33,246 nt of DNA, from contig NZ_JAEPQA010000034.1 in NCBI RefSeq assembly GCF_017640745.1, positions 1-33,246 of the forward strand, written 5' to 3'. Source of the stretch: Nisaea sp. (GTDB lineage: Bacteria > Pseudomonadota > Alphaproteobacteria > Thalassobaculales > Thalassobaculaceae). This document shows positions 1 to 7,190 of this stretch, piece after piece (the stretch's first letter is position 1; every line of letters begins with the position of its first letter). Both the position numbers and the translations under genes were made by a program. The notes beneath the pieces were generated by a model. It was given only the letters and a program-made list of their open reading frames with translations, was not told the DNA's origin and searched no databases.

Positions 1-532
1 GGTCCGGGATCAGCATCATGGCGATCATGATGCGCTGGCCCATTCCGCCCGAGACCTCGTGCGGATAGAGCCCGAGCACCCGTTCGGGATCGCGGATCTT
101 CACCGCCGAAAGCATCTCCAGCGCGCGCTCGATGGCCTCGCGTTTCGAGGCGCCGGTATGGACGCGGTAGGCCTCGGCGATTTGCTCGCCGATGGTCATC
201 ACCGGGTTCAGCGAGTATTTCGGGTCCTGCATGACCATGGAGATCCGGTCGCCGCGGATCTGCCGCATCTCCTTTTCGGAGAGCGTCATCAGATCCTTGC
301 CGTCGAACTCCATGCGTTTCGCCGTCACCACCCCCGGCGGGCGGATCAGGCGCAGGACGGAGCGGCCCGTCATGGTCTTGCCGGAGCCGGACTCGCCGAC
401 GATGCCGACCTTTTCGCGGCCGATCGAGAAGCTGATGTCGCGGACCGCATCGACGATGCCGGTGCGGGTATGAAAGCGGACCGAGAGGTCCTCGACCGTC
501 AGAAGGGCCCCGTTCGCGTTATCGGAGCTCAT
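1..532 (-). CDS. Peptide-type ABC transporter ATP-binding protein (DppD/OppD family), partial at its C-terminus
   Basis: This is a cytoplasmic ATPase that powers import through the two permeases encoded just upstream. The visible 177 residues start at ATG 532. They contain Walker A GESGSGKT (residues 46-53), the Q-loop in MVMQDPKYSLNP (Q102) and the ABC signature SGGMGQR (about 161-167). The window ends just before the Walker B aspartates. The signature normally reads LSGGMRQR, so V-SGG-MG is a mild variant. The start overlaps the stop of the upstream permease gene as ATGA, which indicates translational coupling within the operon. The family (dipeptide, oligopeptide, nickel or glutathione importers) is secure, but the substrate cannot be read from this subunit. 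Confidence 0.93.
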   Translation of the reverse strand, partial: MSSDNANGALLTVEDLSVRFHTRTGIVDAVRDISFSIGREKVGIVGESGSGKTMTGRSVLRLIRPPGVVTAKRMEFDGKDLMTLSEKEMRQIRGDRISMVMQDPKYSLNPVMTIGEQIAEAYRVHTGASKREAIERALEMLSAVKIRDPERVLGLYPHEVSGGMGQRIMIAMMLIPD

Positions 533-1458
533 TGTCCGCTCCTCGGATCGAGAATGTCGCGCAGTCCGTCGCCGAGCAGGTTGAAACCGAGGCTGACGAC
601 GAAGATGGCGAGGCCAGGCATGGTGGCGACCCACCATTGGTCGAGCAGGAACTTGCGGCCGGCGGAGATCATTGCGCCCCATTCCGGGATCGGCGGCTGC
701 GCGCCGAGGCCGAGGAAGCCGAGACCGGCCGCCGTCAGAATGATGCCGGCCATGTCGAGGGTGACGCGGACGATCACCGAGGAGAGGCAGAGCGGCACCA
801 CGTGGCCCGCGATGATTCGGGCCGGAGAGGCCCCCTGTAGCCGGATCGCACTGATGAAGTCCTGGTTGCGGATGGTCAGGGTCTCGGCCCGGGCAAGGCG
901 GGCATAAGGCGGCCAGGAGGTGATGGCGATGGCGAGCACCGCGTTTTCGATCCCCGGGCCGAGCGCGGCGACAAAGGCGAGTGCGAGCACCAGGCGCGGG
1001 AAGGCCAGGAAAATATCTGTCAGGCGCATCAGGACCGTATCGATCCAGCCGCCGGCATAGCCGGCCAGTGTGCCGACCACGAGGCCGAGGACGGGTGCCG
1101 TGGCCGCGACCAGGGTCACGATATAGAGGGTGATGCTGGCGCCATGCAGCAGCCGGCTGAGGATATCGCGGCCGAGCTCGTCCGTTCCGAGGAGGTGTCC
1201 GGGGCTTCCAGGTGGCAGCAGGCGGTTTGCGAGAGTCTGCTGCAGTGGGTCGTGCGGCGAGATCCAGGGCGCGATGGCGGATATCACGATCAGCGCGAGC
1301 AGGATCGCCAGCCCGATCATGGCTAGCGGATTGCGCGAGAGCGAAAGCCAGCCGAGATAGAACTGCACCATGCGCGCCTGTCCGCGCGACCTCGGCGTAT
1401 CGGTGGTTAGCCAGGCTTTGAGGCCGGGTTCGCAGGTTTGAACAGTTTTTGCGGTCAT
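529..1458 (-). CDS. Peptide-type ABC transporter permease (DppC/OppC family)
   Basis: This 309-residue inner-membrane protein is one half of the translocation channel of a peptide-type importer. A long N-terminal cytoplasmic tail precedes the first hydrophobic segment (about residues 43-66). The LLGTDELGRDILSRLLHGA stretch that follows it is typical of DppC proteins. The coupling-helix (EAA) region is visible in AIRLQGASPARIIAGHVVP, and the C-terminal GLGAQPPIPEWGAMI and NLLGDGLRDILDPR blocks are also characteristic. Length is normal for the family. It lies 13 bases after the DppB-type permease gene and overlaps the ATPase start by 4 bases, so the order is binding protein, B, C, D in one transcription unit. 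Substrate unknown. Confidence 0.93.
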   Translation of the reverse strand: MTAKTVQTCEPGLKAWLTTDTPRSRGQARMVQFYLGWLSLSRNPLAMIGLAILLALIVISAIAPWISPHDPLQQTLANRLLPPGSPGHLLGTDELGRDILSRLLHGASITLYIVTLVAATAPVLGLVVGTLAGYAGGWIDTVLMRLTDIFLAFPRLVLALAFVAALGPGIENAVLAIAITSWPPYARLARAETLTIRNQDFISAIRLQGASPARIIAGHVVPLCLSSVIVRVTLDMAGIILTAAGLGFLGLGAQPPIPEWGAMISAGRKFLLDQWWVATMPGLAIFVVSLGFNLLGDGLRDILDPRSGQ

Positions 1459-1471
1459 GATCTCTGTCCTG

Positions 1472-2533
1472 CTATCGGGCGCGCGGATCGACGAGCCGGT
1501 AGAGCAGGTCGGAAAGAAGGTTCAGGCCGACGAAAACGGAGCCGACCACGATGGTCCCGCCGAGCACGGCGGCCATATCGGCCGAGAGCAGCGCGTTCGT
1601 GATGTAGAAACCGAGGCCGGGCCAGGCGAAGACGGTCTCGGTCAGCACCGAGCCTTCGAGCAGCTGGGCATAGGAGAGCGCGATCACCGTGATCAGCGGC
1701 ACCATGACGTTGCCGAGCGCATGGCCCCAGATCACCCGGGTCTCCGAGAGACCTTTCACGCGGGCGGTGGTGACATATTCCTGGCTCAGCTGCTCCAGCA
1801 TGAAGCTGCGGGTCATGCGGCTGATATAGGCGATCGAGTAATAGCCGAGCACCGATGCGGGCAGAATGATGTGCGACAGCGCGTTGTTGAAGATCTCCAG
1901 ATCGCCGGCCAGCAGGCTGTCAATCAGGATCGCGCCAGTGACCTGGGGAACGGTGTCCTCATAGAAGATGTCGAGCCGTCCCGGACCGCCGACCCAGCCG
2001 AGGATGCCGTAGAAGACCAGGAGCCCGATCAGGCCAAGCCAGAAGACGGGCATGGAATACCCGAAAAGGCCGGCGACGCGGATGACCTGGTCCGGCCAGC
2101 GGCCGCGATGCACCGCCGCGACGACGCCCATCGGAATCCCGAAAACGACACCGAAGATGGTCGCGATGGTGGCAAGCTCGAGGGTGGCCGGAAAGACGCG
2201 CGCGATATCCTCGGCTACCGGACGGGAGGTCAGCAGAGAATTGCCGAGATCGCCGGAGAGCACGTCCCTGATATAGACGCCGAACTGGACGTAGAGCGGC
2301 TGGTCCAGCCCCATCGCCACGCGCGCGGCCTCGTAGACCTCCTTGCTCGCCTTGTCGCCGACGACCGCCAGCACGGGGTCGATCGGCATGACGCGGCCGA
2401 TGACGAAGGTCACGAAAAGCAGGCCGAGGAAGGTCGCCGCGATCGTCGAGACGAGTTTCAGGACCCGCTTGAAGAAGAGGGGGGAGAGGGACCCTGTCCC
2501 TCTCCCCGCCTTGGTGGTGTCTAGTGATGTCAT
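1472..2533 (-). CDS. Peptide-type ABC transporter permease (DppB/OppB family)
   Basis: This 353-residue inner-membrane permease is the partner of the DppC-type protein. It has an N-terminal transmembrane segment (LLFVTFVIGRVMPIDP), a periplasmic loop with GLDQPLYVQFGVYIRDVLSGDLG (the hallmark DppB block), and the coupling-helix sequence TARVKGLSETRVIWGHALGN. The C-terminus LNLLSDLLYRLVDPR is also typical. A slightly longer than usual tail of about 20 residues rich in Gly, Thr and Lys precedes the first membrane segment. The gene begins 11 bases after the stop of the substrate-binding protein gene, so it is co-transcribed with it. Confidence 0.93.
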   Translation of the reverse strand: MTSLDTTKAGRGTGSLSPLFFKRVLKLVSTIAATFLGLLFVTFVIGRVMPIDPVLAVVGDKASKEVYEAARVAMGLDQPLYVQFGVYIRDVLSGDLGNSLLTSRPVAEDIARVFPATLELATIATIFGVVFGIPMGVVAAVHRGRWPDQVIRVAGLFGYSMPVFWLGLIGLLVFYGILGWVGGPGRLDIFYEDTVPQVTGAILIDSLLAGDLEIFNNALSHIILPASVLGYYSIAYISRMTRSFMLEQLSQEYVTTARVKGLSETRVIWGHALGNVMVPLITVIALSYAQLLEGSVLTETVFAWPGLGFYITNALLSADMAAVLGGTIVVGSVFVGLNLLSDLLYRLVDPRAR

Positions 2534-2544
2534 TCAGCCGTGTC

Positions 2545-4152
2545 TTACTTCGTCACGGTCCAGTAGAAGACGCTCGTCACGGCGCTGCCGGTATAGAGAT
2601 TCTTCACGTTGGCGCGCAGAGCGGTCTGCTCGATCTTCTGCGCCATGATCACGAAGGGGCTGGTCATCTGATGCTCCTTCTGGATCTTGCGGTACATCTC
2701 GGCCCGCGTGTCGCGGTCGCTTTCCTGCACCGCGGCTTCGGTTTCCTTCGACATTTCCGGGATCGCCCAGGCGTTGCGCCAGGCCAGCTTGCCGGTCAGA
2801 CCGGCTTCGTCGCTGTTGTCCGGGTTATGGGCGAAGGTGTCCGCGTTGGTCTGCGGATCCGGATAGTCCGGGCCCCAGGCGCCGAGATAGATCTCATGGC
2901 TGCGGGCTCGGTAGACGCCGAGGGTCTGCTTGCCGGTACCGGAGTCGATGGTCGCCTTGACGCCGGCAGAGGCCATGTTGGCCTGCAGCGCCTGGGCGAT
3001 TTCCATGGTCTGCGGATCGTTGCGGGCGAGGATCTTGACCTCGAGGCCGTCCGCATAACCGGCTTCGGCGAGCAGGGCTTTCGCTTTGGCGATGTCGAGC
3101 TTGTACGGCTTATCCTTCAGTTCGCCGAGATAGGTCAGCGGCAGGAAGGCCTGGTGGACGGTATACTGGCCCTTCAGGATGCTCTTGGTCATGCCGTCAT
3201 AGTCGACCATGTACTTCATCGCCTCGACGACCTTCGGATTGGCCAGGCGCTCGACCTTCTGGTTCAGGCTGAAATAGATGATCCGGCCGCGCAGGTCGCT
3301 GTCGACACGCAGGTCCGCGTTGCCGCCGACGGCGGTGATGTCGTCCGGCGAGAGGTTGCGGGCGGCGTCGACGTCACCCTTCTCGAGCAGCAGGCGCTGG
3401 CTGGCGGATTCGGTAATGTGACGCACGAAAACCCGCTTCATCGCCGGCGCGCCGCGCCAGTAGTCCGGGTTGGCCTCAAGCACATAGCTCTCGTTCGGCT
3501 TCCAGCTCTTCAGGGAGTAGGCGCCGGACCCGGCGGAGTTGGTCTTCAGCCACTCGTAGCCGAAGTCGCCGTCCTTTTCATGTTCCATCGCGGTCTTCAT
3601 GTCGACGATCGAACCGATGGTCGCGGTGAAGCAGTTGAGAACAAAGGAGGTCGCGTATTTCTTGTCGGTGGTGACGACGAGGGTCATGTCGTCGGTCGCC
3701 TTGACCATTTCCTTCACATTGTCGGCGGTCAGGCCGAACTGGCTGAGAATGAAGGACGGGGTCTTGTTCAGGAGGATCGCGCGCTGCAGCGAGAAGGCCG
3801 CATCATGAGCGGTTACCGGATTGCCGGAGTGAAACTTGACGCCCGGACGCATCTTGAAGGTGAAGGTCTTGCCGTCCTCGCTCACCGTCCAGCTCTCGGC
3901 CAGGCCCGGAATATAGCCACCGGAGAGATTGGCGGGGTCGAAGGTGACCAGCGTGTCATAGACGTTGTTCGCGAGATCGCCGCCGGAGAACTCGAAGACC
4001 TCCGCCGGATCGAGCGACACGATGTCGTCGATGCCGGTGGCAATGACGAGGGTGTCGGCCGGTGTCGCCGCGCGTACCGCTCCGGAATGGAACGGCAATG
4101 CCACGGTGGCGGCAAGCGCCGCGACCGCGAAGCTCTTTGCCAGAACGTTCAT
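2545..4152 (-). CDS. Extracellular solute-binding protein of a peptide-type ABC importer (SBP_bac_5)
   Basis: This periplasmic receptor delivers substrate to the importer encoded downstream. An in-frame ATG also exists at 4164, but the ATG at 4152 is preceded by AGG at a 6-base spacing while the upstream one has no ribosome binding site, so I chose 4152 (535 residues). The N-terminus is a clear signal peptide: Lys near the start, a hydrophobic run AVAALAATVALPF and a likely cut after AVRAA. The mature part shows the SBP_bac_5 landmarks: LDPAEVFEFSGGDLANNVYDTLV, LAESWTVSEDGKTFTFKMRPGVKFHSG and GAWGPDYPDPQT near the C-terminus. The family also binds nickel, glutathione, opines and sugars, so a peptide ligand is only the default guess. 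Confidence 0.92.
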   Translation of the reverse strand: MNVLAKSFAVAALAATVALPFHSGAVRAATPADTLVIATGIDDIVSLDPAEVFEFSGGDLANNVYDTLVTFDPANLSGGYIPGLAESWTVSEDGKTFTFKMRPGVKFHSGNPVTAHDAAFSLQRAILLNKTPSFILSQFGLTADNVKEMVKATDDMTLVVTTDKKYATSFVLNCFTATIGSIVDMKTAMEHEKDGDFGYEWLKTNSAGSGAYSLKSWKPNESYVLEANPDYWRGAPAMKRVFVRHITESASQRLLLEKGDVDAARNLSPDDITAVGGNADLRVDSDLRGRIIYFSLNQKVERLANPKVVEAMKYMVDYDGMTKSILKGQYTVHQAFLPLTYLGELKDKPYKLDIAKAKALLAEAGYADGLEVKILARNDPQTMEIAQALQANMASAGVKATIDSGTGKQTLGVYRARSHEIYLGAWGPDYPDPQTNADTFAHNPDNSDEAGLTGKLAWRNAWAIPEMSKETEAAVQESDRDTRAEMYRKIQKEHQMTSPFVIMAQKIEQTALRANVKNLYTGSAVTSVFYWTVTK

Positions 4153-4313
4153 GTGAAGCCTCATAATTTTTATGTCAAAGCTGAGCGCTTTTCCACGATC
4201 CGGGACGGATCGGGTTGATGAACCCTAATCCTTGGCCGGTCTGATCACAAACACTAGTTCAGCCCATCAAAGCTGAATCTTGCGTGCGAACCCCCCTTCT
4301 GAATTCGCGCCTC
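4153..4313. other. Intergenic leader of the ABC operon with a perfect palindrome
   Basis: This 161-base gap separates the thioesterase stop from the binding-protein start. It holds a perfect 7-bp inverted repeat CGATCCG/CGGATCG with a 3-base loop at 4196-4212. On the minus strand a weak promoter-like pair TTGTGA (4250-4245) and TAGGGT (4227-4222), 17 bases apart, lies just upstream of the palindrome. The palindrome could be an operator or a 5' UTR hairpin. It is not followed by a T-run on either strand, so it is not a convincing terminator. Confidence 0.35.
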
Positions 4314-4808
4314 TCAGCTCTGCTCGGGGTGGTCGAGATCAGTGATCGCCTGACGCAGTTCAGGCGAGATCGGCGCCTTTTTTCCCGTCGAATTGACGAT
4401 CATGACGAAGAGTTGTGTCGACCAGTTGCAGCAGCCCTGTTCGTCCCAGGTCGCGTATTCCATGACCATGCTGGTATTCCGCATCGAGACCGTGCGCCCT
4501 GTGACGCAGACCGGCGCGTGGTAGGAGAGACCGCGGATATATTCGATCTCGAGATGCTTCATCACCGGTCCGGGCACGTTCATCGCGTGACGGGGATGTC
4601 CAAGAACCTCGAAATAGATGTTCCGGAGGCTTTCGTACCAGGCGAGATAGGCGGTGTGGTTCACATGAGCGAAGCCGTCGCAATCCCGCCACTCGACCAG
4701 TTTCGGCATCGCAAAGCTCCATTCCTCCGGGATATGGAAGCGCGCGCGGAGTTCGTCCGTGACCGCATACTGGGAAAGGGATCCGTGCCCGCCAAGGGAG
4801 TCGGTCAT
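4314..4808 (-). CDS. Acyl-CoA thioesterase of the 4-hydroxybenzoyl-CoA thioesterase (hotdog) family
   Basis: This 164-residue protein is predicted to hydrolyse a cytoplasmic acyl-CoA or aroyl-CoA thioester. The family signature is visible in VEWRDCDGFAHVNHTAYLAWYESLR: the Asp and the G-x-HVN segment, followed by Tyr and a Glu-Ser-x-Arg helix, match the active-site helix of 4HBT-type hotdog enzymes. The next strand, LEIEYIRGLSYHAPVCV, is also typical. An N-terminal extension of about 35 residues precedes the hotdog domain. The start lies 4 bases after the stop of the LysE-family gene, so the two are very probably co-transcribed. The actual acyl substrate cannot be inferred. Confidence 0.85.
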   Translation of the reverse strand: MTDSLGGHGSLSQYAVTDELRARFHIPEEWSFAMPKLVEWRDCDGFAHVNHTAYLAWYESLRNIYFEVLGHPRHAMNVPGPVMKHLEIEYIRGLSYHAPVCVTGRTVSMRNTSMVMEYATWDEQGCCNWSTQLFVMIVNSTGKKAPISPELRQAITDLDHPEQS

Positions 4809-4812
4809 GTGT

Positions 4813-5427
4813 TCAGCGCTCCAGGAAGGCGACGCGGATGCCGAGGAAGATGAGCAGCCCGCCGAAGATCCGGTTCACCAGCTTCTGACCGCGCTCCAGC
4901 ACCCGGCGGACGATGCCGGTGTCGAGCGTGAAGACGAAGAAGATCCAGAAGGCGGCGCTGACCGCCATCATGATGGCGACGAGCAGGAGCGTGGTTCCGG
5001 TCGCGGTCTCAGGCGTGATCACCATGGTGAAGACCCCGAGGTAGAACAGCGTGCCCTTCGGGTTGAGGATATTGTTCAGAAACCCCTGCAGGAACCAGCG
5101 CTGGCTCACCGCACGCGGTTCCAGATCTCTCACCGAGAGCTTGGTGTCGCTGGCGAAGAAGCTCATCACGCCGAGATAGATCAGATAGGCGGCGCCGGCA
5201 TATTTCAGGATGTTGAAGGCGAGGATGCTCTGCGAGATGAGAAGCCCGATGCCGATCGCGCAGTAGGTGATATGCACCAGGTTGCCGGTGAGGACCCCGA
5301 GGGAGGATTTGAGACCGGCGGCCCGTCCGCCGATGATCGTATTGCGCATCACGATCACCATGTCCGGACCCGGGCTGATCATGATGAGCGTGGTGATGCC
5401 GAGAATGACGAGGATCTGGTCGAGCAT
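4813..5427 (-). CDS. LysE/RhtB-family amino-acid exporter
   Basis: This 204-residue inner-membrane protein is predicted to export an amino acid or related metabolite. The N-terminal block ISPGPDMVIVMRNTIIGGRAAGLKSSLGVLTGNLVH carries the family's SPGPD motif and the G-x3-G-x2-G pattern. LNPKGTLFYLGVF is the second conserved segment. About six hydrophobic stretches are seen, and the length is standard. A GAGGGA ribosome binding site precedes ATG 5427. It is the first gene of a two-gene unit with the thioesterase. The family includes exporters of lysine, threonine, homoserine and others, and the sequence does not say which applies. Confidence 0.92.
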   Translation of the reverse strand: MLDQILVILGITTLIMISPGPDMVIVMRNTIIGGRAAGLKSSLGVLTGNLVHITYCAIGIGLLISQSILAFNILKYAGAAYLIYLGVMSFFASDTKLSVRDLEPRAVSQRWFLQGFLNNILNPKGTLFYLGVFTMVITPETATGTTLLLVAIMMAVSAAFWIFFVFTLDTGIVRRVLERGQKLVNRIFGGLLIFLGIRVAFLER

Positions 5428-5518
5428 GGAGTGTCCCTCTGCGGTTGCCCGGGGAAGAGGCTAGCCGGTCAGAGCCGAGCTGATCCAGCGGCAAAATTGG
5501 ATCGGTGACAATGCCGCG

Positions 5519-5920
5519 TCAGGCAGGCTCGGGTGCGGGAAGCAGCCGGCAGATGACGCCGCGCCGGAAGACGGGAGGGCGTTCCTTCAGCTGTGGTACG
5601 CCGTTCGGGGAGGCGGCAACGGCTCTTGCCGCCGCAATGATCTCCTCGACCTGGGTGTCCGGGTCGGCATCGCCGATCACATAGCTCCAGAGCCCGGGGC
5701 CGCGAAGCGCGAAGGTTACCGGACGGTCGCATACGGCCATGCATTCCACCGGACGCAGAGAGATCCCGCTTTCTCCGGCGCAGGCCTCTTCAAGCCGCTC
5801 GAGCAGAAGCTGACCGTTGCGCCCTGTTCCGTCCGCGGCGCGGCAGGAGATGCAGACGTCGATTGTGACGGGATGGGGAGGGCGGTTTCTGCCGCCCTCC
5901 GTCGCGATAGGGTCGCTCAC
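5519..5920 (-). CDS. DUF1636 protein, thioredoxin-like ferredoxin fold, third gene of the B12-controlled cobalt operon
   Basis: This 133-residue protein starts at GTG 5920, whose GTGA overlaps the cbtA stop. The overlap and the loss of similarity further upstream decide the start. Two cysteine pairs, CISC near residue 24 and CMAVC about 40 residues later, form the C-x2-C...C-x3-C pattern of 2Fe-2S thioredoxin-like ferredoxins. The family is named DUF1636 and is often found next to B12 or cobalt genes. Co-translation with cbtA and control by the cobalamin riboswitch suggest a role in cobalt handling or in a redox step of corrinoid metabolism. That role is inference, and no biochemical function is established that I know of. 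Confidence 0.85.
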   Translation of the reverse strand: MSDPIATEGGRNRPPHPVTIDVCISCRAADGTGRNGQLLLERLEEACAGESGISLRPVECMAVCDRPVTFALRGPGLWSYVIGDADPDTQVEEIIAAARAVAASPNGVPQLKERPPVFRRGVICRLLPAPEPA

Positions 5921-6669
5921 GCGTTTGCGGTGGCGGAAGATGCCCCGGCCCGCTCCCAGACGAAGCCGGCGACGCAGCCGGTCAGGGCCCAGGTGACGGC
6001 ATGCACCACCAGGGACGCAGAAGCGAAATGTCCGGAGAGTTCCGAGGGAACGTTGCTCGTATAGCCATCCGCGTGGGGTGCTCCGATCACGTGCGGGAGT
6101 GCGATCAGGGCAAGACCGGCGACGATCGCGAGCGTGCTGGAAACACGGAGCGCGAGGAAAAGTCCCAACGCGGTGGCGAGCGCGGTTCCAATCCACCAGA
6201 TCTGCCGGTCCTCCAGAACCGCCGCTGCGGAGCCCGGAAGTTCGGGGCTGAGACCGAGGGCCGGCGCGAGGCCTGTCGCGGCAAAGGCCGCGGCGCCCCA
6301 GGCGAGGCCTGTCCGGGCGGTTATCTTCGCGTCGGTGAGAACCATCACGGCAAGCAGGATCAGGGCGAAACCGAATGTGGTTCCGACCGTTGCCAGCGCC
6401 GTCGAAAGGCTGCGCTCGATCCCGTCCTCGGGCGCCCAGGCGTTTTCATTGCCGTGATCCTCGCCGGCATGGGCGAGATGGACGAATGAATCGCTCCGGA
6501 TTTCCGACGCATGCGCGACCAGAAAGCGTCCGGCGGTGGCGATCTCACCCGACTCGTATTTTTCCGCTTCGAGGATCAGCGGCGTGGTGGTGACTTCCTG
6601 CAGACCGGCGACAAGCACGCCCGCAAGAAATCCGGCCGCGAGTGCGGCCTTCACAAATCTCGTCAGCAT
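5917..6669 (-). CDS. cbtA: CbtA family membrane protein, predicted cobalt transporter subunit
   Basis: This 250-residue inner-membrane protein is predicted to import cobalt for cobalamin synthesis together with CbtB. It has an N-terminal transmembrane segment (VKAALAAGFLAGVLVAGLQ), a His-rich periplasmic loop with HLAHAGEDHGNE, and further hydrophobic segments. The conserved GLAPALGLSPELPGS and RQIWWIGTALATALGL blocks are typical of CbtA. The gene starts 9 bases after cbtB and overlaps the DUF1636 gene by 4 bases. The family assignment rests on these motifs and on the riboswitch context. Cobalt transport is a comparative-genomics prediction, not a demonstrated activity for this protein. Confidence 0.92.
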   Translation of the reverse strand: MLTRFVKAALAAGFLAGVLVAGLQEVTTTPLILEAEKYESGEIATAGRFLVAHASEIRSDSFVHLAHAGEDHGNENAWAPEDGIERSLSTALATVGTTFGFALILLAVMVLTDAKITARTGLAWGAAAFAATGLAPALGLSPELPGSAAAVLEDRQIWWIGTALATALGLFLALRVSSTLAIVAGLALIALPHVIGAPHADGYTSNVPSELSGHFASASLVVHAVTWALTGCVAGFVWERAGASSATANA

Positions 6670-6678
6670 GGTTGTGCC

Positions 6679-6858
6679 TTAGTGGCAGGGAAAGGCCATG
6701 CTGTGACGGGTGTCGTGCGCCACGTTATGGACCGTGTCCGACGAAGCGAATCCGGTCAGGAAAACGACTCCGAGTCCGCCGAGAAGGGCGAAGGCGGCGA
6801 TCAGTTTTTTCGCGCTGCCGACAGAAATCGCGGCGGTCTGCTGAGTGGTTGCGGTCAT
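6679..6858 (-). CDS. cbtB: CbtB family small membrane protein, predicted cobalt transporter subunit
   Basis: This 59-residue protein has one transmembrane helix (IAAFALLGGLGVVFLTGFAS) and the diagnostic CbtB C-terminus HDTRHSMAFPCH, whose His and Cys residues are plausible metal ligands. ATG 6858 is chosen over an in-frame ATG at 6894 because GGAGG sits 5 bases before it. It is the first gene of the riboswitch-controlled operon cbtB-cbtA-DUF1636. The upstream leader contains a cobalamin aptamer, so expression should fall when adenosylcobalamin is abundant. Confidence 0.93.
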   Translation of the reverse strand: MTATTQQTAAISVGSAKKLIAAFALLGGLGVVFLTGFASSDTVHNVAHDTRHSMAFPCH

Positions 6859-6947
6859 GTGTCCCTCCGACAAGAGCCAGTCCGGGGCGGGCACTCCTGC
6901 CGTTGCCGGATGTTGCTATAGAAGACGCCCGGAAATCCGGGGCGCCA

Positions 6948-7108
6948 CGTCGGCAGGTCTCCTGGCTCGCGGGTCACTGCTTCGTCCTGCCTTCCCAGTC
7001 CCCGGTGGGACCAGTGGCTCACTCCGGACGTCGCTCGCCGCTCACAGTTGCGGGGGCAGCCACGGATTTGGTCCCTGATGGGTACGCCGCACCGTGTTCC
7101 CTTTTAAT
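6948..7108 (-). ncRNA. Cobalamin riboswitch upstream of cbtB
   Basis: Read on the minus strand, this leader contains the two most conserved elements of the class. The first is the junction sequence CTGCCCCCGCAACTGTGA at about 7059-7042. The second is the B12 box GCCAGGAGACCTGCC at 6966-6952. The 5' stem region GGTGCGGCGTACC lies near 7093-7081. Between the aptamer and cbtB, a GC-rich hairpin (GCCCCGGA/TCCGGGC, about 6943-6924) could serve as part of the expression platform, although no T-run follows it, which favours translational control. The aptamer edges are approximate. High confidence rests on the near-consensus core. Confidence 0.95.
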
Positions 7109-7147
7109 CTTCTGCCGATCTTTCGGCATCGGAGCCAACATCTGATC

Positions 7148-7176
7148 AGAATATCGTCCCTGTCGCGCATGAACAA
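7148..7176 (-). promoter_or_regulatory. Predicted sigma70-like promoter of the cbtB-cbtA-DUF1636 operon
   Basis: On the minus strand TTGTTC (7176-7171) and TATTCT (7153-7148) are separated by exactly 17 bases. They lie about 40 bases ahead of the 5' side of the cobalamin riboswitch, so a transcript starting near 7141 would include the entire aptamer. The match is by eye, and the position relative to the riboswitch is the strongest argument. Confidence 0.5.
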
Positions 7177-7190
7177 GCGATGATCCGGTC

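Noticed and set aside
4165-4185. TTGACA-like hexamer on the minus strand near 4172-4177
   Set aside because: It lies only about 20 bases from the binding-protein start, leaving no room for a -10 element and leader.
2524-4218. Long plus-strand open frame opposite the solute-binding protein gene
   Set aside because: The minus strand has a signal peptide and SBP_bac_5 motifs. The plus-strand translation has no family features.
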